From Bacillota bacterium (GTDB taxonomy: Bacteria; Bacillota; Sulfobacillia; JAIMAT01), in the NCBI GenBank assembly GCA_029960955.1, contig JASBVS010000002.1, positions 62,001 through 126,000 of the forward strand: a stretch of DNA of 64,000 nt, read 5' to 3'. Positions 24,528 through 34,455 of the stretch are shown piece after piece. The notes under the pieces were generated by a model that had not been told where the DNA came from, ran no database searches, and saw only the letters and a list, made by a program, of their open reading frames with translations. The number at the start of each line of letters is the position of its first letter. Within the stretch, counting starts at the first letter, position 1. The position numbers and the translations under genes are program-made.

Positions 24528-25457
24528 ATGGCGGGAGAGTCGGTCCTGCGGCCCATCTTCCAGCGGCTGGCCACCAGCCGGAGGATGGCCCGGCTGGCGC
24601 AGACGCGAGGCCTCAGCCGCGCGGCGCGACGCTTCGTGATCGCCGAGGAGCTGGACGGCGCCGTCCGCGGCGCGGCGGAGCTGAACGCGCAGGGCATCGG
24701 CGTGACGCTGGACAACCTGGCCGAGTCGGTGACCAGCGTCGAGGCGGCGCGCGCCTCCGCGGCGGAGTACCGGCGGATCCTCCAGAGCTTGGAGGAGGCC
24801 CGCCTTCCTGACACCAACGTCTCGATCAAGCTGACCGGCTTCGGCATCGACGCCTCGGAGTCCGACTGCTACGCCCTGGTGGAGGATGTGGTCCGGCAGG
24901 CGGCGGCGGGCGGGCGCCTGGTCTGGATCGACATGGAGGCGTCGCCCTATGTCGACCGCACGCTCGGCCTCTACCGGCGCCTGCGCGAGGCGGGCCTGGA
25001 GAACGTCGGGGTGGTGCTGCAGGCCTACCTCTACCGGACGCCGGACGACCTGGCGGCGCTCGCTTCCTACCGGCCGGCGGTCCGGATCGTCAAGGGCGCC
25101 TACTCCGAGCCGCCGTCGCTGGCCATGCAGGACCGCGAGGCGATCCGGCAAGCCTTCCGCCGTCTCACCCTGGCGAGCCTCGCCAACGGCAACTTCACGG
25201 CCATCGCCACCCACGACGACGGGCTGATCCGCCCGTTGCGCCAGGCGCTCCGGGAGCGAGCGATCGACCGCTCGCGCTACGAGTGGCAGATGCTCTACGG
25301 GATCCGCCCGGAGCTGCCCCGCCAGCTGGTCGCGCAGGGCGAGCACGCGCGCCTCTACGTGCCCTTCGGCCGCGCCTGGTTCCCCTACTTCATGCGCCGG
25401 CTGGCCGAGCGGCCGGCGGACATCTGGCTCCTCCTGGGCCGGGGGGAGGGCCTCTAG
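24528..25457 (+). CDS. Proline dehydrogenase
   Basis: 'NVSIKLTGFGIDAS', 'VQAYLYRT'-like, 'RIVKGAYSEP', 'ATHDD', 'YEWQMLYGIRPEL'. Confidence 0.9.
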   Translation: MAGESVLRPIFQRLATSRRMARLAQTRGLSRAARRFVIAEELDGAVRGAAELNAQGIGVTLDNLAESVTSVEAARASAAEYRRILQSLEEARLPDTNVSIKLTGFGIDASESDCYALVEDVVRQAAAGGRLVWIDMEASPYVDRTLGLYRRLREAGLENVGVVLQAYLYRTPDDLAALASYRPAVRIVKGAYSEPPSLAMQDREAIRQAFRRLTLASLANGNFTAIATHDDGLIRPLRQALRERAIDRSRYEWQMLYGIRPELPRQLVAQGEHARLYVPFGRAWFPYFMRRLAERPADIWLLLGRGEGL

Positions 25458-25625
25458 CCCGGCCTTTGCCACCCTTCCGCCGCCTGCCCTTCCCGCCGGG
25501 CGGAAGCGCAGGCTCCCGTTTTGTAACCGTTCCGTAATCCAGTGCCCCCCCGTCCGCCACCGACAGCCGCTCCCCGCTGCGAACTGCCTATGACGGAAGG
25601 CTTCGAAGAAGGGAGTGGGTGGCAG

Positions 25626-27035
25626 GTGGAGAAGCGGGCACGGACCTTGGCCGCCCTGCTCACCGCCTTCGCGCTCCTCGCCGTCGCCGGCGCTCCGGGG
25701 GTCTCCTGGGCCGACGGGCGGGAAGGCGGGCGGGGGGCGAGGGCGGCCGTCGAGTTCAAGGACGTGACGGAGTATCCGTGGGCGATGTCGGCCATCCAGG
25801 CGCTGGCGTCCCGGGGCGTCCTCCAGGGGACGGCGCCGGGCCTCTTCTCGCCGGCGGGCCTGACCACGCGCGCCGAGATGGCCACCGTGCTGGGACGGCT
25901 GATGGGCTGGCAGCCTACGCCCGCAGAGCTGCAGCTGGTCGCCGGCTTCAGGGACGCCGGCCGGATCCCGGGCTGGGCGCGCGCCTGGGTGGCCGTCGCG
26001 GCGCGGAACCGCGTCCTCCTGGGCTTCCCCGGCGGCAGCTTCGGGCCGGAGGCGAGGATCACCTGGGCGCAGCTGGCCGTCATCGCGGCGCGGGTCTTCA
26101 ACTACCCGCCCGTTCCGGCCGACCAGGTGCAGCAGCTGCTGGCGCAACTCCCCTACGGGATGGAGACGCCCGTCTGGGCGGCCGAGGCGGTGGCGCAAAA
26201 CGTCCAGCAGGGCAACTTCGACGGCATCCTCGCCTACCTCTACCAGCCGGACCGGCCGGTGACGCGGGCCGAGCTGGCCCTCTTCCTCCAGGCCGCGGTC
26301 CAGCATCAGGCCCCGGCGCCGACGCCCCCCGGCCCGCAGGCGACCACGGTGACCGGCACGGTGACGGCCGTCACCTCGTCGGAGCTGGGCCTCCGTCTCC
26401 CGGACGGGACCGGCGTCACCCTGCCGCTGGCCGGCAGCGTGACCGTCTCGGTCTACGGCCAGCCGGGCAGTCTGCAGGACGTGACCGTCGGCGCGCAGGT
26501 GAAGGTGACGCTCGACGCCAGCGCCCACGTCACCTCCATCGAGGTGCTGACGGCGCCGCTTCCTGCGCCGGTCCAGACTGCGACGGGCTTCGCCGTCGGC
26601 TGGGACGCGACCACGGTCACCCTGACCATCTACTCGCCCTCCGCCTCGGGAACCGGTCTCCAGAGCTACACGCTCCTGCCCGGTGCCTCGCTCAAACTGA
26701 ACGGCGGGACGCTGGGCCAGGCTGAGGCGGCCTCGCTCCTCGGCGAGAGCGTCACCCTCGGCCTCGACGCGCAGGGCCGGGTGGTGGCGGTCAGCGGCAC
26801 CACGCCGGCCGCTCCGGTCACCGTCGTCGCCGGCAGCCTGGTCGGGACGGCCACCGGCGGGACGACCGTGCTCTTCCGGAACGGTACCTTCACCTCGGTC
26901 GACCTGGGCCCGCACCCGCTGGCCTTCCGCGCGGGCCAGATGGTCGACCCGGCCACGATCCAAGCCGGCACGGCGGTCGTCGTCGACGAGAAGGCGCTGG
27001 CCGACGGCTCGGCCCTGGTGATCGTCCAGCGGTGA
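25626..27035 (+). CDS. Secreted S-layer homology (SLH) domain protein
   Basis: Signal peptide; three SLH-like repeats ('YPWAMSAIQALASRGVLQGTAPGLFSPAGLTTRAEMATVLGR'). Confidence 0.85.
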   Translation: MEKRARTLAALLTAFALLAVAGAPGVSWADGREGGRGARAAVEFKDVTEYPWAMSAIQALASRGVLQGTAPGLFSPAGLTTRAEMATVLGRLMGWQPTPAELQLVAGFRDAGRIPGWARAWVAVAARNRVLLGFPGGSFGPEARITWAQLAVIAARVFNYPPVPADQVQQLLAQLPYGMETPVWAAEAVAQNVQQGNFDGILAYLYQPDRPVTRAELALFLQAAVQHQAPAPTPPGPQATTVTGTVTAVTSSELGLRLPDGTGVTLPLAGSVTVSVYGQPGSLQDVTVGAQVKVTLDASAHVTSIEVLTAPLPAPVQTATGFAVGWDATTVTLTIYSPSASGTGLQSYTLLPGASLKLNGGTLGQAEAASLLGESVTLGLDAQGRVVAVSGTTPAAPVTVVAGSLVGTATGGTTVLFRNGTFTSVDLGPHPLAFRAGQMVDPATIQAGTAVVVDEKALADGSALVIVQR

Positions 27036-27237
27036 GCGGGGCGGCCCGGTCCGAGGGCCGAGGTCGCCGGAGAGCTGCATGCGGAGATCGTCGCTCCCGG
27101 CCCCGCCCCACGGCGGGGCCGGGCCGCTTCCCGGGGCGGAAGGGGGGCGGAAGGGCCAGGAACTCGCACCCCGCGGCTCGAAGAGCTTGCCGACCCCCGA
27201 AGGTGGCCGGCCGACCCGCGCGAGGGAGTGAGTTCCG

Positions 27238-28422
27238 ATGCCGCTCGATCCGCTGGACCTGCTCGAGAGCGAACGCTGGTTGCGCGAGGACGAGCGCCAG
27301 ATCCGCGAGGCGGTCCGCCGCTTCGTCGACCAGGAGGTGCTGCCCCTCGTCCGCGACGCCTGGGAGGAAGGACGCTTCCCCCGCCGGCTGATCCCCCGGA
27401 TGGGGCAGCTGGGGCTGCTGGGCGCCGACCTGCCGGAGGAGTACGGCGGCGCGGGCATGGAGGCGGTGGGGTACGGGCTGATCATGCAGGAGCTGGAACG
27501 GGCCGACTCCGGCATCCGCAGCTTCGCCTCCGTGCAGGGCGGGCTGGTCATGCACGCCATCTACGCTTACGGCTCGGAGGAGCAGCGGCGGCGATGGCTG
27601 CCTCCTCTCGCCCGGGGCGAGGCCGTGGGCTGCTTCGGGCTGACCGAGCCGGGAGCCGGCAGCGACCCGGGCGCGATGCGGACGCGGGCGCGCCGCGACG
27701 GCGACGGCTGGCGGCTGAACGGGAGCAAGATGTGGATCACCAACGCGCCCATCGCCGACGTGGCGGTGGTCTGGGCGCGGGAGGAGAGCGAGGCGGGTCC
27801 GGGCCGCGTGCTGGGCTTCCTGGTGGAGCGGGGGACGCCCGGATTCCGCGCCGAGCCCATCCACCACAAGGCGTCCATGCGCTGCTCGGAGACGGGTTCG
27901 CTGGAGCTCCAGGACGTCCGGGTGGACGAGCAGGCGCGCCTGCCCGGGGCGGAGAGCCTGCGCGCCCCCCTCTCCTGCCTGGACCAGGCGCGTTACAGCA
28001 TCGCCTGGGGGACGGTGGGCGCGGCTGCGGCCTGCCTGGAGGAGGCGCTGGCCTGGGCGCAGGCGCGGGAGAGCTTCGGCGCGCCCATCGCCGCCCGCCA
28101 GATGATCCAGGAGCGGCTGGTGGCCATGGCCTCCAACCTGGCGGAGATGCGCATGACCGCGCTCCAGGTGGGCCGCCTGAAGGAGGCCGGCGAGCTGGAC
28201 CCCGTCCAGATCTCCCTGGCCAAGCGGAACAACGCCCGCAAGGCGCTGGAGATCGCCCGCCAGGCCCGGGCCATCCTGGGCGCCAGCGGCATCTCCCTCG
28301 AGTACGCCTCCATCCGCCACATGCTCAACCTGGAGACGGTCGAGACCTACGAGGGGACGTACGAGGTGCACACCCTCGCCCTGGGCCGCACCATCACCGG
28401 TTTCAACGCCTTCGGCCGCTGA
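27238..28422 (+). CDS. Acyl-CoA dehydrogenase (glutaryl-CoA dehydrogenase-like)
   Basis: 'GCFGLTEPGAGSDPGAMRTRA', 'GWRLNGSKMWITNAPIAD', 'YEGTYEVHTLALGRTITG'. Confidence 0.9.
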   Translation: MPLDPLDLLESERWLREDERQIREAVRRFVDQEVLPLVRDAWEEGRFPRRLIPRMGQLGLLGADLPEEYGGAGMEAVGYGLIMQELERADSGIRSFASVQGGLVMHAIYAYGSEEQRRRWLPPLARGEAVGCFGLTEPGAGSDPGAMRTRARRDGDGWRLNGSKMWITNAPIADVAVVWAREESEAGPGRVLGFLVERGTPGFRAEPIHHKASMRCSETGSLELQDVRVDEQARLPGAESLRAPLSCLDQARYSIAWGTVGAAAACLEEALAWAQARESFGAPIAARQMIQERLVAMASNLAEMRMTALQVGRLKEAGELDPVQISLAKRNNARKALEIARQARAILGASGISLEYASIRHMLNLETVETYEGTYEVHTLALGRTITGFNAFGR

Positions 28423-29680
28423 CCGCCGCCAGCGCCCGGGCCAGCTCGCCGAAGAGGCTGGCCCGGGCCAGCCGCACGACGAGGAAGGCCGCCGCCAGCA
28501 CCAGGTAGATCCCCGCCACCACCATGCGCACCGATTCCACCGGTAGGACGAACTGGACGGCGAAGAGGCCGAGGAGGCCGATCGCCTCGAGCTTCGAGAA
28601 GTGGAGCTCGGTCAGCAGGAGGACGCCCAGGAGCGACTGGGCGGCGGTCAGGAGCAGTTCCTCCACGCCCACCGGGGAGAGCGGCATGGCGGCGGGCCGC
28701 CCGAGGCTGAGGCTGTAGGCGATGGGGATGGAAGCGATCAGAAGCGTCCACTGGTTGAGCTTGGAGGAGACCAGGTTGGCCATGCCCTTGGGCGCATGGA
28801 CCACCGTGGCCGCCCAGAGGAAGGCGGTCAGGCTCTCGGGGAACTCCGAGAGGAAGGGCGCCACCCACTGGATCAGGAAGAACTGGGAGATCCCGAAGCC
28901 CTCCGCCACCCCGATGACCCCGTCGATGAAGGGCTCTGCGCCGAAGAAGATGACGAAGGCGCCGAAGGCGATGAAGCCGCCGATGACCAGCGCCTTCCGG
29001 ACGGGGGGCAGCCGCTTCACCTTGGTGCCGATGCCGATGGCCGGCTCCTCCTCGTCGTCGCCCGGGGGCAGGCGCAGCGCCATCCAGACGTAGGCGAGGA
29101 AGAGGGCGACGAGCAGCAGGCTGTCCAGGAGGGTGATGCTTCCTCGCAGGACGATGACGAAGGCGTAGGCGGAGGCGATGAGCAGGAAGAGGATCTCCAC
29201 CGCCTGGTGGCTGGAGAGCCGGATGCCGTCGAAGGGCCGTCGCCGCCGCCGTGCCCCGAGCCAGGCGAGGAAGAGGATCGCGGGCCAGCCGAGCCCCAGG
29301 AGCAGCCGGTTGGAGCCGGTCATGGAGGAGACGACCAGGTCGGTCCGCTGCTGCCAGGCCAGGATGACCGAGAAGGAGTACTCCGGCGCCACCTCGATCA
29401 GGGCCAGGACCGCCAGCGCCACCGCCTGCGAGACGACGCTCTCGAGCCCCTCGACGGCCCAGGAGAGATACATGGAGGCGGCCACGATGGCCAGGCCGGT
29501 CACCGCCGCCACGACCAGCGGGTTCTCGCGGCCGAAGCCGCCGAAGAGGACGAGGACGAAGGGGACGAGGGTCAGCCCGAGCCAGAGGATCTGCCTTCGC
29601 TCGCCGCGGCTGAACGCCGCGTCGGCTGGCGAAGACGGGTGGTCGGGTCGCCGCCGGTCGCCGGGAACAGGGTTCACCAC
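28403..29680 (-). CDS. Ca2+/cation antiporter (CaCA) family membrane protein
   Basis: Multi-TM; 'VLALIEVAPEYSFSVILAWQQRTDLVVSSMTGSNRLLLG' and second repeat 'WVAPFLSEFPESLTAFLWA'. Confidence 0.8.
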   Translation of the reverse strand: MVNPVPGDRRRPDHPSSPADAAFSRGERRQILWLGLTLVPFVLVLFGGFGRENPLVVAAVTGLAIVAASMYLSWAVEGLESVVSQAVALAVLALIEVAPEYSFSVILAWQQRTDLVVSSMTGSNRLLLGLGWPAILFLAWLGARRRRRPFDGIRLSSHQAVEILFLLIASAYAFVIVLRGSITLLDSLLLVALFLAYVWMALRLPPGDDEEEPAIGIGTKVKRLPPVRKALVIGGFIAFGAFVIFFGAEPFIDGVIGVAEGFGISQFFLIQWVAPFLSEFPESLTAFLWAATVVHAPKGMANLVSSKLNQWTLLIASIPIAYSLSLGRPAAMPLSPVGVEELLLTAAQSLLGVLLLTELHFSKLEAIGLLGLFAVQFVLPVESVRMVVAGIYLVLAAAFLVVRLARASLFGELARALAAVSGRRR

Positions 29681-29711
29681 CGGACCTCCTCGCGATCGCC
29701 ACCGGCCGACA

Positions 29712-29860
29712 GCCGTACCTTCACGCCGGCCGCGGCGTGAAGGTCTCGCCTGCGACGGATCGCACGGCCGGCCGGGCGGCGCTCCCCGCGGGAGGCCCCG
29801 TGCTGACGACCGAACCGACCGCCCCCGCAGGGGCGGCAGCTACTCCCCTTCACACGGTCA
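29712..29860 (-). ncRNA. yybP-ykoY (Mn2+) riboswitch
   Basis: Minus strand reads AAGGGGAGTAGC ... TCGTCAGCAC ... GCGAGACCTTCACGCCGCGGCCGGCGTGAAGGT, upstream of the antiporter; TATAAT -10 upstream. Confidence 0.9.
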
Positions 29861-29935
29861 AGTTACACGCGCCGGTCCGATTATATCCCGCCTGGCCGGG
29901 CCGGTAAGGTGCCCGCGAGGGGCGCCCGCCCGGGC

Positions 29936-31471
29936 CTACTCGGCCAGGAGAGGGCGCAGGATCTTCCCCGCCGCGCTGCGCGGCAGCGCCGGCAGGAAGC
30001 GGACCTCGACGGGCACTTCCTCGCCCAGGTCGAGGCTCCGGCAGCGCTCCAGCACCTCCGCGCGCGTCACCCCCGGAGCGGCCGCCACCACCACGCGCAG
30101 GCCCGCCGCCTCCTCGCCGCCGGGAGCCCGCCCGAACGGCACCGCGGCCACCTCGCGAACGCCCGGGTGCGCCGCCACCGCCGCCTCCAGCGCCCGCGTG
30201 TCCACCTCGCGCCCGCCGACGCGGACGAACTGGCTCCGCCGTCCCGCCAGGAAAAGGTTCCCCTCCGCGTCGAGCCAGCCGACGTCGCCGCTCCGCCAGA
30301 GGCCCCGGTCCAGGCCGGCCGCCCGCGCCCGCTCCTCGCCGCCCGCGGAGAGGTAGGCGCGCGCCAGCGCCGGCGAGCGGACGACCACCTCCCCCACCTG
30401 CCCGGGAGGAAGCGGCTCCCCGTCCCGCCCGACGACGCTCACCTCGCGGTGACGGACCGGCCGGCCGGCCGAGGCGTCCAGCTCCTCGCTCCAGGCCAGG
30501 CGGAGCGCGATCACCCCGGCCTCGGTGGAGCCGTAGTCCTGTCCCACCCGCCGCCCGTAGGCGCGCTGGAAGGCGTCGTGGAGCGGCCGCTCCAGCGGCG
30601 CCCCCGCGCTCAGGAAGCAGACCACGGAGCGGAAGGCCTCCGGATCGGGCTCCGCCTCCGCCAGGCGCTGGTAGAGGGCGGGCACGCCGAAGAGGAGCGC
30701 CGGCCGGCAGCGGCGCGCCAGCGCCAGCACCTCCCCGGGCTCGGGCGCCGGCGCGACGGCCGCCTGGCCGCCCAGCGCCAGCGGCGTCATGGTGCCCCCG
30801 ATGAGCGCGTACGAGTGGGCGAGCGAGGTGCTGACCAGCGTCGACCGGGCCAGCTCGCGCCCCACGTCGGCGGCGAAGTCCACGATCTCGTTCCAGACCG
30901 CCGCCTCCGTGCGGACGGCCAGCTTGGGCGCCTGCTCCGCGCCCGAGGTGAGCTGGGCGATCAGGTCGCCGGGCCGCCAGCCGCCTGCCCCGGCCTCCAG
31001 CCGCTCGAGCCGCAGGCCGAGCGCCTCGCTGCGGGCCAGCACGGGCCGGCCGGTCGGCTCGCCCTCCAGGGGGAGGAGAAGCCAGCTCGCGCCCGCTTCC
31101 TGCGCCTGGCGGGCCGCCTCCGCGGGGGGGAGGCCGGGCGGGAAGAGCGCCACCGGCCGGCCGGAAGCGGCCGCGGCGAGGAGCGAGGCCACGAAGGGCA
31201 GGCCGTTGGGGAGCGCGAGGGCGCCGGCGAGGCCCGCCCCGGCCACCGCCCGGCCCGTCGCCTCCAGCAGGCTCTGCACCTGCCGGGCCGCCTCGCGCAG
31301 CTCGCCGTAGCTGCTCGCCTCCTCCGGGCCCGCCAGGGCCGTCGCCCCCGGCTGCCGCTCGGCCCACTCCAGGACCGCCGCCGCCCAGCGCGAGGGAAGC
31401 CTGGGAGCGGCCTCGACCCGCTCCGGCCCCGTCGTCGCCCGCCCGTTCGTCCTGTCGCGCCGGCGCCGCAC
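29936..31471 (-). CDS. AMP-binding (ANL) acyl-CoA synthetase-like protein
   Basis: 'LTSGAEQAPKLAVRT', 'GQDYGSTEAGVIAL', 'WRSGDVGWLDAEGNLFLAGR', 'PRSAAGKILRPLL'. Confidence 0.85.
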   Translation of the reverse strand: MRRRRDRTNGRATTGPERVEAAPRLPSRWAAAVLEWAERQPGATALAGPEEASSYGELREAARQVQSLLEATGRAVAGAGLAGALALPNGLPFVASLLAAAASGRPVALFPPGLPPAEAARQAQEAGASWLLLPLEGEPTGRPVLARSEALGLRLERLEAGAGGWRPGDLIAQLTSGAEQAPKLAVRTEAAVWNEIVDFAADVGRELARSTLVSTSLAHSYALIGGTMTPLALGGQAAVAPAPEPGEVLALARRCRPALLFGVPALYQRLAEAEPDPEAFRSVVCFLSAGAPLERPLHDAFQRAYGRRVGQDYGSTEAGVIALRLAWSEELDASAGRPVRHREVSVVGRDGEPLPPGQVGEVVVRSPALARAYLSAGGEERARAAGLDRGLWRSGDVGWLDAEGNLFLAGRRSQFVRVGGREVDTRALEAAVAAHPGVREVAAVPFGRAPGGEEAAGLRVVVAAAPGVTRAEVLERCRSLDLGEEVPVEVRFLPALPRSAAGKILRPLLAE

Positions 31472-31638
31472 CGTCGCCCGACCCCTCCCTCTGCCGTCGA
31501 TGAGCCGGAATGCGTCCCGCCGAGAATACGGGGGGAGGCGTGCCGCTCCCTGCCGCGAGCCGGGCGCATTTGCTAACGTGAAGGTACGGGAAGGAGCGAG
31601 CGCCGCGCGGCTTCTCGCGGAGGAGGCGAAGCCCGGCC

Positions 31639-32349
31639 GTGACCGAGGTGCTGGTGGTCGACGACGAGGGTTCCATCCGCAAGCTCCTCGAGTTCAACCT
31701 GCGCAAGGCGGGCTTCCAGCCGCTCCTGGCCGGCAGCGGCCGGGAGGCGCTGGAGATCCTGCGCAGCCGCAAGCCCGACCTGGCCATCGTCGACCTGATG
31801 CTGCCGGATGTGGACGGCTTCGACCTCTACCGGCGCATCTCCGCCGAACGGCCGTTGCCCGTGCTCTTCCTGACCGCGCGGGACAGCGAGGTCGACCGGG
31901 TCCTGGGTCTGGAGCTGGGCGCCGACGACTACGTGACCAAGCCTTTCTCGCCGCGGGAGCTGGTGGCGCGCGTGCGGGCCATCCTGCGCCGGCTGGAGCG
32001 CGCCAGGGAGACGGCGGCGGCGGGAGCCCCGGCCGCTCCGGGGGAGCCGGGCCTGCTCCGCTTCGACGACCTGGTCATCGACCTGCGCGGCCACAGGGTG
32101 ACGCGCGCGGGCCGGGAGGTCGCTCTGACGCCCAAGGAGTTCGAGCTGCTGGCCTTCCTGGCGACCCACGCGGGCGCGGCGCTCTCGCGCGAGACGCTCC
32201 TGGAGGCCGTCTGGGGGGACGACTTCTTCGGCGACCGGCGCGTGGTGGACGTCCACATCCGGCACTTGCGCGAGAAGGTCGAGAACGACCCCTCGCACCC
32301 GGTCCTCATCCGGACCGTCCGCGGCGTAGGGTACCGCTTCGGGGGGTGA
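31639..32349 (+). CDS. phoP: PhoB/PhoP-type response regulator
   Basis: 'VLVVDDEGSIRKLLEFNLRKAG', 'DLAIVDLMLPDVDG', OmpR C-term 'HIRHLREKVENDPSHPVLIRTVRGVGYRF'. Confidence 0.9.
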   Translation: MTEVLVVDDEGSIRKLLEFNLRKAGFQPLLAGSGREALEILRSRKPDLAIVDLMLPDVDGFDLYRRISAERPLPVLFLTARDSEVDRVLGLELGADDYVTKPFSPRELVARVRAILRRLERARETAAAGAPAAPGEPGLLRFDDLVIDLRGHRVTRAGREVALTPKEFELLAFLATHAGAALSRETLLEAVWGDDFFGDRRVVDVHIRHLREKVENDPSHPVLIRTVRGVGYRFGG

Positions 32350-32353
32350 GCGC

Positions 32354-33700
32354 GTGTCGGCCTCCGGCCTCTTCCTCGGGGCGGTGGTCTTTCTGGTCGG
32401 GGCGCTCCTGGGTGGCTGGCTCCGCGACCGTCACTGGCGGGCGGGCGTCGGCCGCTGGCGCGCGGTCCTCGAGGGCGCGCGGCGCGAGGAAGACGTGGAG
32501 GCGCCGGCTCCGCTCCTCGACCTCGTCCGCCTCGTGCGCGGGCGGCTGCGGGAGCTTCGCGCGGAGCTGGAGCGCTGCCGCGAGAGGACGCTCCTCCTGG
32601 AGCAGTCGCTGCGGGCGCTGCCCACCGGGCTGATGCTGGTCGACCGGGAGGGGCGGGCGCTCCTCTTCAACCCCGCCCTGACCGAGCTGCTGGGGACCGG
32701 GAAGTCGCGGGCGCAGGCCGGCCGGCCGCACATCGAGCTGACCCAGAACTTCCGCCTCAGCGAGATGGTCGAGGGGGTCCTGCGGGACGGCGTGGAGCGC
32801 TCCATGGAGGTGACGCCGCCCGCCTTCCGCGACCGCTACCTCGAGGCCCGCTGTGTCCCGCTGGGCGCTGCGCTCCCCGGGCCGGAAACGGGCGGGGGCA
32901 CGGAGGCGGATGGCGGCGGGGACGGCGAAGGGCGGCGCGGCGGCGCGCTCCTCGTCCTCCACGACGTCAGCTCGATCCGCCGCGCCGAGCGGCTGCGGCG
33001 CGACTTCGTCGCCAACGTCTCGCACGAGTTGCGGACGCCGGTCACCTCCATCCTGGGGTTCACGGAGACGCTCCTCGACGGCGCCATCGACGACCACGCC
33101 CTGGCGCGGGAGTTCGTGGGCATCATCGAGGGGGAGGCGCGGCGGCTGGCGGCGATGGTGGAGGAGCTCCTGGACCTGGCGCAGCTGGAGGCGAAGCAGG
33201 TCGAGCTCAACTACCGAACCTTCCAGGTCGAAGAGCTGGTGCGCGAGGTCGTGGAACGCTTCCACCCCCTGGCGCGGCAGCGCGGCGTCGAGCTGGAAGG
33301 CGAGGCGGATCCCTCGCTGCAACTGGAGGCGGACCGGCAGAGGGTCGGCCAGCTCCTGAGCAACCTGGTGGATAATGGCATCAAGTATACTTCCGAAGGC
33401 GGGCGCGTGCTCGTCCGCGCCCGGGCGGAGAGTCGCGCCCAGCGACCGGGCGTGCTGCTGGTCGTGGAGGACACCGGCCGCGGCATTCCCGCCGACCAGC
33501 TGGACCGCATCTTCGAGCGTTTCTACCGGGTCGGCGGGGGGCGGGAGCGGCCGGAGAACCAGACGGGGGGTAGCGGCCTGGGGCTGGCGATCGTCAAGCA
33601 CGTCGCGGAGGTGCACGGAGGCAGCGTCGACGTCTGGAGCGAGCCCGGGAAGGGCTCGCGGTTCGAGGTCTGGTTGCCTGCACAGGCGGCGGGCCGGTGA
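32354..33700 (+). CDS. phoR: PhoR-type sensor histidine kinase
   Basis: 'DFVANVSHELRTPVTSILGFTETLLDGA', N/G1/G2 boxes. Confidence 0.9.
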   Translation: MSASGLFLGAVVFLVGALLGGWLRDRHWRAGVGRWRAVLEGARREEDVEAPAPLLDLVRLVRGRLRELRAELERCRERTLLLEQSLRALPTGLMLVDREGRALLFNPALTELLGTGKSRAQAGRPHIELTQNFRLSEMVEGVLRDGVERSMEVTPPAFRDRYLEARCVPLGAALPGPETGGGTEADGGGDGEGRRGGALLVLHDVSSIRRAERLRRDFVANVSHELRTPVTSILGFTETLLDGAIDDHALAREFVGIIEGEARRLAAMVEELLDLAQLEAKQVELNYRTFQVEELVREVVERFHPLARQRGVELEGEADPSLQLEADRQRVGQLLSNLVDNGIKYTSEGGRVLVRARAESRAQRPGVLLVVEDTGRGIPADQLDRIFERFYRVGGGRERPENQTGGSGLGLAIVKHVAEVHGGSVDVWSEPGKGSRFEVWLPAQAAGR

Positions 33701-33743
33701 GCCGGATCCGGGTCGTGCACGGCGCCGACGGGAGGGAGCGCCC

Positions 33744-34400
33744 ATGCCCAGAGAGAGCTTCAACGCCCAGCTGGAGGGGCTGCAGAGCACGCTGCTCAAG
33801 ATGGGCAGCCGCGTGGAGGAAGCCATACAGGCCGTCATCCGCGCGCTGGTCGACCGCGATCCGGTGGTCGCCCGGGCGGTGGTGGAGGGCGACGACGAGA
33901 TCGACCGCCTCCAGCACGAGGTGGAGCACGAGGCGTCGCAGCTGATCGCCCTGCAGCAGCCGCTGGCCGGCGACCTGCGCCACATCGTCAGCGCCATCAA
34001 GATCAGCGGCGACCTGGAGCGGATCGGCGACAACTGCGAGAACATCGCCAAGGTGGTCATCCGGCTGGGCGGCCAGCCCTACGTCAAGCCGCTCATCGAC
34101 GTGCCGCGCATGGGCGAGCTGGCGCGCAGCATGCTCCGCGACACGCTGGAGGCCTACGTCTCCCGCGACGTGGAGGCCATCCGGACGCTGCCGGAGCGCG
34201 ACGACGAGGTGGACCATCTCTACTCGCAGGTGCTGCGCGAGCTTCTCACCTACATGATGCAGGACCCGCAGACCATCCAGCAGGGGATGGAGCTGCTCCT
34301 GGTCTCCCGCTACTTGGAGCGGATCGCCGACCACGTCACCAACGTCGGCGAGTCCGTCATCTACCTGGTGACGGGCGAGCACGTCGACCTGAACGCCTGA
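33744..34400 (+). CDS. phoU: Phosphate transport system regulator PhoU
   Basis: 'ISGDLERIGDNCENIAK', 'YLERIADHVTNVGESVIYLVTGE'. Confidence 0.95.
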   Translation: MPRESFNAQLEGLQSTLLKMGSRVEEAIQAVIRALVDRDPVVARAVVEGDDEIDRLQHEVEHEASQLIALQQPLAGDLRHIVSAIKISGDLERIGDNCENIAKVVIRLGGQPYVKPLIDVPRMGELARSMLRDTLEAYVSRDVEAIRTLPERDDEVDHLYSQVLRELLTYMMQDPQTIQQGMELLLVSRYLERIADHVTNVGESVIYLVTGEHVDLNA

Positions 34401-34455
34401 GCCCGCTGCGCGACCGGAGCGCCGGGCAGGCCGCCCGCGCGCGGGAGGTGATCCG

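Noticed and set aside
24318-27560. 1080-aa minus-strand ORF opposite the proline dehydrogenase, SLH and acyl-CoA dehydrogenase genes
   Set aside because: Shadow ORF from high GC; low-complexity R/G/H/D-rich translation with no domain, while the opposite strand encodes recognisable proteins.
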